Below are positions 35,601-47,267 of a DNA stretch of 64,000 nt, piece after piece. Made by a program: the position numbers and the translations under genes. Position 1 is the first letter of the stretch, and each line of letters starts with the position of its first letter. Under the pieces are notes generated by a model. It was given only the letters and a program-made list of their open reading frames with translations, made no database searches and had not been told where the DNA came from. Where the stretch lies: contig NW_001865054.1 of the NCBI RefSeq assembly GCF_000002865.3, positions 58,557 through 122,556 of the forward strand, in the 5' to 3' direction. The DNA is from Monosiga brevicollis MX1. Taxonomy: Eukaryota > Opisthokonta > Choanoflagellata > Craspedida > Salpingoecidae.

Positions 35601-35910
35601 CAGCAACTTTGGCAAATCAGGGGGCCGGGTCCGTATTTTGCAAACGGACAATGCTCCCATGGCTGCTCACGAAAGGCATTCAACTCACTCTCCTCTCATC
35701 CTTGCCGTGCCGTCTGCATGAATCCAACAGAAGGTTGAAGATCTTAGCGAAGTCAAGGGCCGTCTTTCTGCGTACGTGAGCCAGCTTGGCAAATTTTTGA
35801 TGTTGATAAACCATACGCTCGATCCTCATGATTTGCTGTTGGTGCTTTTCCGGTGCATAATCGACAGCGATGAACAACGCCGCGCACGCAAGAACAAGAA
35901 GAATGAGTAG
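29631..35910 (+). CDS. HACD - Rossmann-like - TLC fusion protein, predicted ER membrane
   Basis: One reading frame runs through compatible splice sites across three parts. (1) 29631 to about 31350: 3-hydroxyacyl-CoA dehydratase (HACD/Phs1). It shows Y-N-A-V-L-A-A-G-W, F-Q-T-A-A-I-L-E-V-V-H-A, V-L-S-R-V-M-L-V-W and T-E-V-V-R-Y-N-W-Y. The dyad is Tyr in V-L-Y-P-L-G-V and Glu seven residues later (A-S-E), the spacing known for Phs1. (2) About 31430-34120: soluble region with a dinucleotide-type loop L-L-G-A-G-S-A-M-G-P and strand A-N-V-I-A-L-D-L-D, family unknown. (3) About 34260-35740: transmembrane helices and a TLC/Lag1-like core with F-Y-I-H-H-V-I-T and V-H-D-I-P-D-I-F. The C-terminus K-K-N-E is a KKxx ER-retrieval signal. 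HACD enzymes dehydrate intermediates of very-long-chain fatty-acid elongation, and TLC ceramide synthases use such acyl-CoAs. Channelling is inferred. The exon between about 30070 and 30290 is uncertain. Two or three separate genes is the main alternative, but spliced phases argue against it. Confidence 0.82.
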
Positions 35911-36367
35911 CCAATGCACTAAACTGCATATCCCTGCTATCATCAATCTCGCCATCATGGCCTTTTCCTCCTTCGCCATCCTCCCCTTGCCCACCGTGCG
36001 CACTACTGGCCCGAGAGCCGAGCCGTCCTCGAACGCCCCCCGTTCAGGCTCAGCTCCTGTGCTGGCCGCTCGCGTGGCAATCCCTTTTAAACGTTCAGAG
36101 ACTCAACCGATTACACAATTGAGACCCACAACCCAACTGGGCCAAATGGTTTAATAAACATCGACCCGCCAGGTCGCTGTGAAAATGGCACGAGCCCACA
36201 CCAATGCCGTGTTGTCGAAGCCTTGTTGCTTTGCCTTCTTGCTTTAACACCTCGTTCACGACAAGTTGTCGCTCTCAACTTGCTTTCCTTTCATTCAAAC
36301 TTTTGGTCTTGAAATTTTAATTCCAACTTTCCCCAAATTTTTAATAAAAATTATAACGTTCACAAGC
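35911..36367. other. Intergenic, HACD-TLC 3' flank and PIG-O promoter
   Basis: About 460 bases without a gene. An AATAAA hexamer near 36151 could be the polyadenylation signal of the upstream gene. The region 36300-36355 is AT-rich, unlike its surroundings, and probably marks the promoter of the downstream gene. Confidence 0.45.
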
Positions 36368-39300
36368 GATGAGGGCAGACCAGCAACGTCGTGCGTCCTG
36401 GACGCGCATCGCAGGTGCGGTGACAAACTGAGCCTGTGGCAACTTGGGTTGATATGCTGGGCCACAGATAGGTGCAGGAGGCTGGAAGACGTATCAGCAT
36501 TCTCACCCACCCGCCCGTCTTCCACGTGGCCTTTGTGCTTCGAGCAGGCTGGGTCGGAACCACAGCACTGTGTCTGGCCATCGGCCTGTACACCTTTCTC
36601 AATGGGTTTTTGCTGGCGCGCCATGCCTTGGAGGCGACGAGCAGCTGCCATGATGCAGTGGCAGCCACTGCCATGCCCTCGGCCCATGTATCTAACCTGG
36701 GACAGTGCTGGTCACCCTTTCAACCGTGCGTCCTGGAGCGCCTCTGATGAAAGAACCTGATCTGCCAGCCCATGCCTCACACACTCACCATTGCGATGCT
36801 GCAGTTACAAGCGAGTGGTCATCCTAGTTGTAGATGCCCTACGACACGACTTTGTGGCACCTGATACAACTGCTGAGCCACCGACCTGGCACAACCAACT
36901 CCCGTACATGCAAAGGTTTGTTATCGACACCTGGAGGCTGGGAGGCCAGCGCGATTTTCGTCCGCCAGTGTCATGCAGTTGTGGCTCACGATGATCATGA
37001 TCATGCTAATTTTGGGACAAATTGGACCAACAGCTTACTGGTGCAGAATGCCTCTCAAGCGCGCTTGTTTGAGTTTTGGGCTGATGCGCCCACCACGACG
37101 CTGCAGCGGCTCAAAGGGTTGACTACTGGTGGACTCCCGACGTTCTTGGATCTGGATAGGTATGAATTAGACAATAGTCTTACAAGGCACGGCTTCACCC
37201 GATGCCACCTTGTCCGTACCCGTGGCATGGACTCTTCATCAACGGTGCACCCTTCCCTTGCACAGCAATTTTGCCGGTACTGCCATCACCGAAGACAACC
37301 TCATCGACCAGCTGAAACGTCAAGGCAAGCGGCTAGCCTTTGTCGGAGATGACACCTGGGAGGTGAGCCACGATCCCGTTGGGTTCTGTTTTTACCCCTT
37401 CTTTGCGACTTTTACCATCTCCTTTTCTTTTTTTGTCTGCTCCTGCTCCTGCTCCTCTCTACCTTTTTACCAGAGCCACCTTGCTCTTGGAAGCGCACTT
37501 GCTACCCTGACGCGTGCTGGATGTCATGGCAGGGCCTTTTCCCTACTCAGTTCGATGAGATGCATCCCTTTCCCTCCTTCAATGTGCGAGACTTGGAGAC
37601 GGTGGATCTGGGTGTGCGACGTCAAATGCCGAGTTTCCTTGCTGACCCCTCGTTGCAGGTCATTGTGGGTCACGAACTGGGCGTCGATCACTGTGGCCAT
37701 CGGTGCGCCTCATCACCTCCCCACCCCAACCCCTCACTTGCCTTGACACGCTGGCAATGCGTACTAACTTGGGCTGGATGTGGTTCACAGTTTTGGCCCT
37801 AGCCACCCGGCCATGGTGCGCAAGCTGCGCGAGGTGGATGATCATGTAGCACGAGTGAGTGATTGACCTCTGTCATTGTCTTGGTGCTACGATGGTGTCT
37901 ACGCCGTCAGCAGCAACGTCTCAACGCTTGACTACTATTCACTCTTCCTAGATCATCCAGTCACTGACTCCATCAGACTTGCTGCTCATCCTGGGCGACC
38001 ATGGCATGACAGCCTCGGGTGACCATGGTGGCGACAGCACTGCGTATGTTCAAGTTTGAGTTTGTTTTCATGTCGCAACTTTGGGGTGGGCGTACAGGCA
38101 GCTTCATTCATTCCCTGCCCCACGTTGCAAACTTATTTCCTTGGCTCTTACTCCTCAACTGTTCCATTTTATTGACATTTTCAGAGAGCTCGGCGCGGCT
38201 CTGTTTGCGTACGCTCCTGGTGGCCTGAGCTCGCCACCCTCGACACTAGCACGGAGGCGTGTGGATCAGCTTGATTTACCCGCAACTGTGGCCTTAGCGC
38301 TGGGTGTCCCCATCCCTTTCAACTCGCTGGGACGATTCATTTGGGATGTGCTGCCGCACAACGCCACACAAGCTCAGCTTGTTGAAACGGCCGGCATCAA
38401 TGCTGCTCAGGTCTGTCAATGATGGCCTTATACTACGGGCAATGGCCTTGGCTCCAAATCACAGACAAAGGTGATATCAAGCTGCGAAGGGGAGTCGAGG
38501 ATTCATCGTTCTGCACGATCCTAGGTGGAGCGCTTTTTAACTAGCTATGCGGCTGTATCTCCTGACTTTGCTGGTAAGCGCTGGCACGAAGGCATGTGAC
38601 ATCCATCTCGTGTTCCCGCCTTCACGCACAAGTCTTTGTTGTAGCCAATCGTCGGTCAGCTCTGCGCCAAGCCTACGCGCGCGTCCTCGACGCTTTGCAG
38701 GAAGCTCGACAAGAAAACTACTCGGTGTGTCAGCGTGTACACAGTTCTTTCACATCGCCTTCTAGTACACCTTGGTGCGCTCTCATCACACCCACTGCCT
38801 CGCTCCCCTTCTTTGCTTAACTGCCTCCTGCTTTGCTGGCAACCCATGCGACAACAGGAAGCAACTGCCACAAAGGCTGTTGGTGCAGCCTCTGAATTTA
38901 TTCACGATGTTCAACTCGTCGCACGACAATCGTGGGCCACCTTTGATATTGGTTGGCTTTGACGTAGCCCAGCGTTGACGGCTTTTGAACTGCGTCTCTA
39001 GTCCTGAATCTGACAACAATTTCGCTATGCCTGTTCAGTACCAATGTGTGCAGGTGTCGTCTTGCTGATGGCCATGGTTGCCTACCTGATCCTGGCTGTG
39101 GAACAAAATCAACTTCGTCACCAATGGCTTCAGATTCTTTCTGCACTTCTGGTGGGTGGCGCTGTGACGCGTGGCATGCTTGATGCGCTCACGCTGTTTT
39201 GACTTTGGACTTCTTTGTTGCCATTGTCTTGTTACCCCTAGCTGGGTGCAGGTGTTGGTGTGGCATTATTAAGCCTAGAACACTTGCTACCTGTGCCCAT

Positions 39301-42300
39301 TCATACTGTGACCAAGGCTGCGCCTGCAGCCATACTGGTAGCCTGCAGTGCGCTGGGCGCCACACTGGTCCTTCTAGTACTGGTTGCCCGTGCTTTGCTC
39401 CCACTCAGTTTTAAACTTGCCGGCCTGTCTTGGTCAACGGGCGCTCTCCTTGCAGCTTGGGTACGTACCGGGACTTTGAATTCAAGGCATATGCCGCGCC
39501 AAAGCAGTCAGACAAACTGTCAATCTTGGCGGGATTCATTGTTCAGTCGACTTGAGCCTTGCGTGCCCTCACCCTGTATGTTGCATTGGTAGATTGTGCG
39601 TGTAGCCACGCCCTTCTCCAACAGTTTGGTGGTGTACGAAGACTTGCAGGTTGCCTTTTTGGCAGCCTCGCTGGTGATGCTACAAGCAACGCGGTCCTTG
39701 CCTTGTACGTGTGGCTTCCATTGCTACGTTAACCATACCACTCTGGAACGCGACCAAGCTTCACTCAACTGCACGTCACACTCTGAACTAAACTATTATC
39801 GTGCTCTCATTTTTGGCCGGCAGACACAACAAGCCTTAAGCACCGCCTGGGCTTGGTTGGGGCTTTGGTTATAACGCTGGCTGCACTGCGTCTTGGGCAA
39901 GTGTTCCGGTACGATTTTCGGCGCCGATGCGTGATTGACTGATAGCACAAAGCCATGCAGCTTTTGCCGCCCTGGATGTTCATGTCCTGATGTGTTCGTA
40001 GCCACTGTCGCGAAGAACAAGATGCATGTTTCCACTCTTTTGATGAACACTTCAGTGGCACGGAAACAGCCACATCTTTGGCCTCGGCCTTCCTCCTTGC
40101 TGTCAACCTGGCGCATTACTGGTGGTGCGTAAGATGATCAAGCTTTTTTAAGAAACCTTGCGCCACGCTGGCGAGTATGACTGAATTCCAATATTTGCTA
40201 CATGGTGTGGCAGGGCATCTCGGCACTCGGCGCTCTTTGGGTTGGGGTGGTGGCGCTTGCGTGTCCTGCTGTGGCCACTGCTCTTGGCCATCTCCATGGA
40301 GTGGGCTTATGAGCAAGTGATGGGAGGTTTGACCGCAAATGGCAACAGCAACGCTTCTCAAGATCAAAACACTGCCCGGCGGGTAAGGCGGGTCTCAGAC
40401 CGGATGCAGGGGTGCTTGTTGCGGGAGAGTATGCGACGGCGGAGGCGGGCCGCACCTGCCTCTGCGCCCAATCGTTTGCCGTGGCAGGCCAGTAGTTTGC
40501 TCAAGTTGCTGGTTTTTACCTTAGGCCACTCACATCCTCTGGCTTTCGAGACGCTTGGGCATCGATCTCCTACAACCAGCTGCTCGATTGTTCTGGCCGC
40601 GTCTTGCCATGGCTATTAATGGTGTTTGCTGTAAGCGCCAGACAGTGTCTCCCAACTCGATGGTTGCAATGCTGTTAATTAGCAGCCGCAGTTGGCGATG
40701 CTGATCGCATTGTACCTCCGCTCCTTTTGCTAGTTATCGGCCTGCTCTGGCGCCCGGCTTCTGTTCGGCTCGACTTTGATGATCAGGGTAAGAAGAGAGT
40801 ATTGGCAACTTATCCCCATCTCGGGATATGGTTGTTGGCGACCAGAAACCGTGATGTGGCTTCTACTTTTGGTTTTGATTTTTGTTTTCAAAACTGTTGT
40901 TCGTTTTGTTTCATTCAGGCGTCTTCACATTGCAGGATCACAACCCACCATCTTTGCACATGGCCTGACTGTGGTTCACTCTGCAAGCTTTTTGCTGCTG
41001 GGTGCAACTGTTCTCACCCATCTCTTTTTAACGACACCTGCCTGGTGAGCCTCGTCCACTTGTCTTGATACCCCAAGTCAACCAAGTGGGAATTCATCAT
41101 ATTATTTTGCCGCCGTGCTGACCTAGGTTGGCTGTGCCCGTGGCTCTGATGGTCCTGACGTTCTGTGGATACCTCATGCTTTTGAGCCTACAGCGTCTTA
41201 TCAGGCAAGGCTACCAGAAAGCGAATTCGTTATTGACCTGGGTTTTGCAACTGCGCGCCTCTGGGCATGGAAGGCACTCATGTTAGCTTTGATCTTCTTG
41301 CCCTTGATCATTCTTTTTCACAATCTCAAAAGAACTGAAAGCCTAGCTGACAACCCGGAGATGGCGGATGCAGCCCCGCCTGGCACGGTAGGGCAACTGC
41401 GTTGTGCCCCAAAGCAACCAACTGCTGCCTTCGATTCCTTCGCGCCCTCGTTTACTCTGCTTCTTCTTCTTCTTTTGCATTTCTGCCATCATTATCAATT
41501 ATTTGCACAGGATCAGCTCGAACTGTCGTGGCTACAGTGCTTGACGTGGCTTCTTTTCGGGCATTGCTTCTTTTTTTGGACACACCACCAAGCAACCATA
41601 TCCTCCATCAAATGGGGGCCGGGGCTGATTGGACTTGAGGTGCGTATGCGCAGAGGGAAGCAGCTGCTTGCTGGCACTCTGTCCTGGTAGCACTCGGTCC
41701 CCTGGATGTCAAAGGGAATGAGCCTGACCTGAGTGCTTTATCGCAGGAGATGAACTTTGCCGTGTCAGGCATTCATGTCTTTTGGAGTACTTTTGGCACT
41801 TTTGTTGTGGCGGGGGCGACGCTGCCTTTGCAAATTTACTGGCCGCTCACCTTTGCTGTACGAAATTTGCCTTTTGCCATTTTTTTTTTTTTTTTTTTTT
41901 TTTGCGAGTGTCAGCAGATGTGTGGCTCATTTGCTTTGATCGCCTGGGTGATTGAACCTGTATCAGACCCATGATGGCCAGACGGAAGCAGGAGAGGATG
42001 ATCCGGGTAACCATGGCGATCTGTGGGCTGAGCACTACCATCCCAATGCACATCGCACGTCAGTTGTGGTTTTTGAATCGTGTTCATGTGTCGTACCACC
42101 GGCTGGCAATACCTGATGGACTGGTTTGATCTTGGGCTGTAACCCTGTCACAAGCAGAGGCCTACTGCGGAGTATGGTCAAGCTACTCGCGCTGCAAGGA
42201 GCACAACTGACAGCCACCGCCCTAGCAGCGCTTGTCTTGCGCCGCCATTTGATGGTCTGGAAGATTTTCGCACCCCGGTACGACTTGGCGGTTTTGTGGC

Positions 42301-42500
42301 CATTTGTGATCGCCGCTGTACATATGTAGAAGGTTCACCGAATCCCATCTCACACATCCCCCAGGCTATTATTTGAGGGGGCGAGCTTCTTGGCGGTGCT
42401 GCTCGGGGTGAGCCTCGCCGTGCTCCTGGCAAGGCGCTTGACTGTTCATGTGCGCCTCATCTCGCAGCGCATGCTGGCCTTTCGTAAGCGCCAACAATAA
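36368..42500 (+). CDS. PIGO: GPI ethanolamine phosphate transferase 3 (PIG-O)
   Basis: This enzyme adds the bridging ethanolamine phosphate to the third mannose of the GPI anchor in the ER. A membrane anchor is followed by G-F-L-L-A-R-H-A-L. The alkaline-phosphatase-type catalytic domain shows V-V-I-L-V-V-D-A-L-R-H-D-F, P-T-T-T-L-Q-R-L-K-G-L-T-T-G-G-L-P-T-F, E-D-N-L-I-D-Q-L, F-V-G-D-D-T-W, P-S-F-N-V-R-D-L-E-T-V-D, E-L-G-V-D-H-C-G-H, and G-D-H-G-M-T-A-S-G-D-H-G-G-D-S. P-I-P-F-N-S-L-G ends this part near 38330. The rest, to the stop at 42498, is a long multi-helix membrane region over many short exons, as in the family. The start at 36368 is tentative: it needs a gtgaca donor near 36418. The C-terminal end (F-R-K-R-Q-Q) is basic. 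Confidence 0.9.
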
Positions 42501-43144
42501 TTTGCGCACCTGCTCTCAAAGCGACACAAACACGGTCCGACTCGAATCCAACCCCTTCCATTCCAGCCAAAACATGTTCTGCGAAAGCCTTTGTAGATGT
42601 GCTTAGAAGTTTAATACCAAGTCGACTTGATGAGACAGGGCTCATGAGACACACACGACCCATGTTAATTTTTTTTTCTAGTGTTTTTTTTTTTCTTTTT
42701 TTTTTCTTTTTTTTCGAGCTTTGGTGAGTTCGCTTCGAAAGCCTTATGAGAGAAGTAGACATGTGAATCAAAATGGTCACGGAGAGGTCGAAGCTCGAAC
42801 ATACAAATTGGAGTGTGTTTTCATTATGACAGACACTGAGGGACGAATTTGACGCTACTAGCCGTATTGAGACTGCTGTTATTGATAGAGAAAAAAAATA
42901 AAGGGCTCAAACCCCCGCGCCCTCCCCCCATGATGTTTTTGCCTTGTTGCCAACGTCATCCTCCACAGCAGGGCGCCTTGGAGACTAGGGTAGTGGTCAA
43001 GGGACCAGGTTGTGTGTGCGTGTATGTGTGGTACGTCTCAAAAATTCGATTGGGCATGAGACACAGGGCGACCATCGGTCAGCCCGCTCCAATGGACTCG
43101 ATCCAACCACGACGAGCGACACTCTGCCTTCAGTCATAAGCGGT
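42501..43144. other. Intergenic between convergent PIG-O and NMT
   Basis: About 640 bases between two 3' ends. It holds broken T-rich runs at 42667-42716 and a short purine run near 42889. No gene was seen. Confidence 0.6.
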
Positions 43145-46100
43145 TTACAGAAGGACCAGACCAATGCTACTCTCGGCCTTCAGACGATAATTGTAGAGGT
43201 AATAGTTGAGCTTGCCATCGCCGGGGCCAAACTGCAATGCTTCGAAAACGGAGCCGTTATCCATGAGTTGCAGGGCGTTGTAGACATCAAAGCCACGTTC
43301 CTTGGCCAAGATCAGCGCGGAACGCATGAGCTCAGTCAGATCATGCTTGGTGGCGACGTTGTAGTAAGAGTAAGCCGCCTGTTGAAGATGTCATCAGTGA
43401 GATGACAAGGGACATATGGTGTTCAAACGAGCGCCAAGGAATAGAGAAAGAAGCGATAAAGGCAGTTTTGCTTCTATACTATAGGGCTCACCTTGAGATG
43501 GTTATGCTCAGGGTGCTTCATCACGGTGGAGGGGAGGTTGTAAAAGCTTAAGAAGTCTGTCACATTGCCCTCATCATCCTGTCACCGGGCAGTTCAAGAC
43601 AAGGTGGTTTGATCAAACGATGAGGCGGATTTAAAGGCCGTCCATATTTAAGATTCGCATGGTCCACGACGGCGGGCGCAAAAGACAGTCCAAGGCGTAC
43701 CTCAACAACGAAAGAATACACGACGTCTTCGCGGGTCAGCAGCCAGTGTTGCACCTCCTCGACCGAGAAGACGGGCGCGAGATCAAACCTGACTCGTGGC
43801 ACAGCGAGATGAGCAAGTGGTTGCAGGGCAGTACATACCGGCACTAGGCAAGCAGCGGCAGGGCACGAGCGCACCTGGCAAGGTAGTCATTCAGCATGAC
43901 CTTGACTTGCTCAGTGTGTTTCATCTCCATGGGTTTGAGGCCAGAAACCGTTGGCTCCGAAGGCAAAGTATACTTTTTGATGTGGTCCTTGCGCTTTTCA
44001 CGGGCCTTGAGGCCGCTGAATCGAATATCCAAAAGCTTGCCCGGGTTGAGGCTGCGGTGAAAGTATTGGCAAGAATTGACAGGGCGAGGAATCACAGCAC
44101 CCGCAGTGTAGCAGGCCTGGGTTGGGTGCGATGGGAGGAGGAGGAGGAGGAGGAGGAGGAGGGCAAGTGCATCAAATGTTCAGGCCACATGAGTCTTGAC
44201 CAGAATGCACGAGCCTGGTTGGGCCGGGGTCAAGAGCAGCTTTGGGCTAAGCCAGGCGCCGAGCTGACCTGGAAGATGCCCTCGCGATTTACGCGGCGAG
44301 TGATTTCGCTAATGAGGGAGGGGGCCACGCGTTTGGAGCGCAACTTCTTATGAGCGCATAAGAAGTTGATCTCGACCATGCGCTGGGTACTACATAGATA
44401 GCGCGGAATCAAAAGGCAAGGCGAACGAAAGCGGGCAGGTGAGGCATGGGTGAGCCAAAGAAGAGTAAGTGTCACACTATGGGCATTGGGTGCACCACAC
44501 GCCTCGAGACCAGACAAGTGCACCATCGTACTGTTCTTTGCAACGGATGTCGGCTGGAATGGCTGAGATGAAAGCCAACAAGCGGTTGGACTTTTCGCTG
44601 CGAATGCCAAGATGCCACACCGGCTTCCAGCCGGGGGGCATCAAAGCCCTACATTAAGATATGTACGAGATGGGCCAAGGCCGTGAGCCGGACACGATAA
44701 AGCGTACGAGTCCTAAATTTGCTTGTGCTCGTTGCAAATTGTTGCCGAGGCGTGAACGCACCACTTGAGAAAGTCTTTGCTGTAGTCGAAGCGGAACATG
44801 TTGTCATCGTCTTCGACATAGTTCTCGTTGAGCAGGACGTAGAGCTCGTCCAACTGAGCGGCATCGGTGAGATCGAGTTGGCTCCAAACAAAGCCTAGAC
44901 CGAGAGAAGTTGGTGGGTGGGGAAAAAGCGGGGGGGGGGGGGGGGGGGGGGGCCAAAAAAAATTGGGCAAANNNNNNNNNNNNNNNNNNNNNNNNNNNNN
45001 NNNNNNNNNNNNNNNNNNNNNCTTCCTGGCAGATCAAAGCGCCATGCAAAGGCGGGTGTTGTCAATAAGATCAGCAAGATCAAAGGGAGGTCATAGAACA
45101 GAACCCTTTCTGGGACTGGCCATGGCAGAGCAAGCTAAACAACTCGGGCATGAAGACGCCGACAAACCGGAGCATCAGCAGGGTCATCGAATTGAGGCAC
45201 GGGCTGCGTGCGCCAATAGCGATATTTCTAACGCAGAGCAGGGGGGAAGGCAGGGAAGGTTAAGGGCCGGGGTGGCGCTGCTGGTTGGTGTCGCGCGAGG
45301 GTACCACGCACCGGTTGCTCGCGGACTGAAAGCTGGGAAATGCGTTGCTGCAAAAGCTGCATGGCTAGCTGCTGTTGCTGTGCGCTTGACAGCATTGATC
45401 TAAGACCGGAGGTTGGCAGAGTTATCGTTGTGAGGGAGAGTCATGACTGGGTGAGACACTGAGGCGGCAATTCGGAACTGACTGGGCTGCAGAATCTTCC
45501 GTGCCCGTTTCCTCAGTATCGGCCTCACTGCCTGTGGCTGTTCCCACCAGAGCAGCAGGCCAGATCATAGATGCGATAAACACGGGCGGGGTATCCATGG
45601 GCGAGGGTGGAGTGGTGAGCACACCTCGGACTGCGCGCGGCCAGCTCGGCGAGCTTCACTTCAAGGGGGCTACACACAAACCTCCAGCTGCAGTGGTTTT
45701 CTTCTTCTTCTTTTTCTTGCGCTTCTTCTTGTCAGCGGCAGCCGCTCCTGCGGTTACGACTGAATTCATGTAGCACAAGGACAGGCAAGGTTACCACAGC
45801 ACGGCGTCAAGAGCACAGACCGGGATTGAAAAGCCAGGCTAATATGAGCCATGTGGGTCGCCAACGCACTTTCACCGCCGGTGGTGGCCTCGTCATCAGC
45901 CTCAGTCAGACCCGTGGGAACGGTATCGTCCTTGGTGGCCGCGGCCGCAACCTCCTCATTGACCTGCATGGCAAGCAAACATGAGGCAGCAGGCCCTCGT
46001 CATGAGCTGCTCCAAGCTGTGATCCGAGCTGGCGCACAAACACTGCCCCACTCGTGGGGCTGGTCCTTTCCTCAACCCACCACCCACCAATGCAGGGTAG

Positions 46101-46223
46101 GAAACAAGGAGAACGCCAACCCAGAGCAGCAGTTTCCATTCAACCCAGCTCGTCACAGTCCAGCGGTGGGCCAGTCGCGCGCCGACTCTTTTCGCTGACC
46201 TGGTTTTTTGCCTCGTCGGCCAT
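43145..46223 (-). CDS. NMT: Glycylpeptide N-tetradecanoyltransferase (N-myristoyltransferase)
   Basis: Transfers myristate to N-terminal glycines of cytosolic proteins. Exon 1 (46223-46200) encodes M-A-D-E-A-K-N-Q. An acidic exon and a lysine block ([11 protein letters not shown], about 45700-45750) typical of the family follow. The catalytic body shows [56 protein letters not shown] and G-F-D-V-Y-N-A-L. The C-terminus, [11 protein letters not shown] ... S-S-I-G-L-V-L-L, matches the family, where the terminal carboxylate is catalytic. An assembly gap of 50 N (44972-45021), next to a poly-G run, lies in or beside an intron, so the exon structure there is incomplete. A tandem GGA run at 44130-44160 is intronic. 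Confidence 0.93.
44930..44952 (+). repeat. Poly-G tract
   Basis: About 23 consecutive G bases immediately precede the run of N. It is likely the cause of the sequencing break. It falls in an NMT intron. Confidence 0.9.
44972..45021. other. Assembly gap (50 N)
   Basis: Fifty unknown bases inside the NMT gene. The round number suggests a placeholder, so true length is unknown. Confidence 0.99.
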
Positions 46224-47267
46224 CTTCGCGGTGGCGGAGACGGAGACGACACCCGACCGATGCAACGGTAAAACACAACATCTGTTTCTTCCTCTTGTCC
46301 TTGAAGAGGATGTACATCTGGTAGCAGACCGGGGGCCGTGAGTGGGTCGACTGTGGCTGGTGGAAATGTGAATTGTTTTGGCTGTATAAATAGGCGTCTA
46401 CTCATTCCTGTCGGACGTATCCCTCTGTACCAGAACTGCTTGGTGTTGGTGTGGGAGGCACTTAAAAGGCACCAGTCGCCGAGCCCAGCATCACCACCAC
46501 CACCACCACTCGTCTCATGTCGTGGTGTTGGAGGAAGAAGCACACACACACACCATCAGCGCACACACCATCCCAGCATCAGCAGGTGCCCTTAAGGGCT
46601 TGCTGGCAAAGCTACCAAAGGTCATTGCTTTCTGCTCCACATGAAAGGTGACTCTTTTACCGCAACGTGCTCGTGCTGATTCTCCTCGTCTCTCTTCTTT
46701 GTTCACACTCTTACAGCACTTCTCTGATTTCCCTCTGGTTCTCCTCAGCGTGCCGTTTCAACCCACCTCCTGTCTCTACAGAGTGAATCGCCAGCCGATC
46801 ACTCTCTCAAGAAGAACGCTCTGTCTCTCCCTCTGCTCTCTCTCTCCAAAAGTGCTCCAAGGCTATTTTATCCCGCACTGGTAAGCCCTGGAGGAGGATG
46901 GAGGAAGCATTCATGGCTCTCTGCCATGGCTTGGCGGTCGATGGAAATGGCAGCTCCCATGAGTGCATTGGTTGGGCAAAGCAGGATGGCCTGTTGAGGA
47001 AAGGCTGCCCTTTTCCTCAGCTTGTCTGCTGTGCCCAATCGTGTCACTGTGCGCCGCCACCGTGAACTCACTGAAGTGCACATCGCGTGTGTGTGGGCTG
47101 CGTGATTGGCCGCGCCGTTGATATTCCATAACCACCACGCCCCAGGCCTCTGGCGCTCCAGGAAAACACATGCCTTCAGCTCATTTTCTCTGCCGCTCGC
47201 CGCCCTCGAACTGATTGCTCTAGGTGGTGGCTCTTCCTTTGTTGGCAGCTTGCACACAACCAACACC
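46224..47267. promoter_or_regulatory. Divergent promoter region, NMT (-) / ATP6V1A (+)
   Basis: About 1.04 kb between head-to-head starts. A TATA-like tataaatag lies at 46384-46392 (+). A CT-rich stretch (46690-46860) may be the leader of the V-ATPase gene. No open frame with recognisable protein was found, although 5' untranslated exons are possible. Confidence 0.45.

Noticed and set aside
46054-46706. Several frames of 60-95 codons upstream of NMT
   Set aside because: No similarity to known proteins, poor composition, and they overlap the promoter and first exon of NMT.
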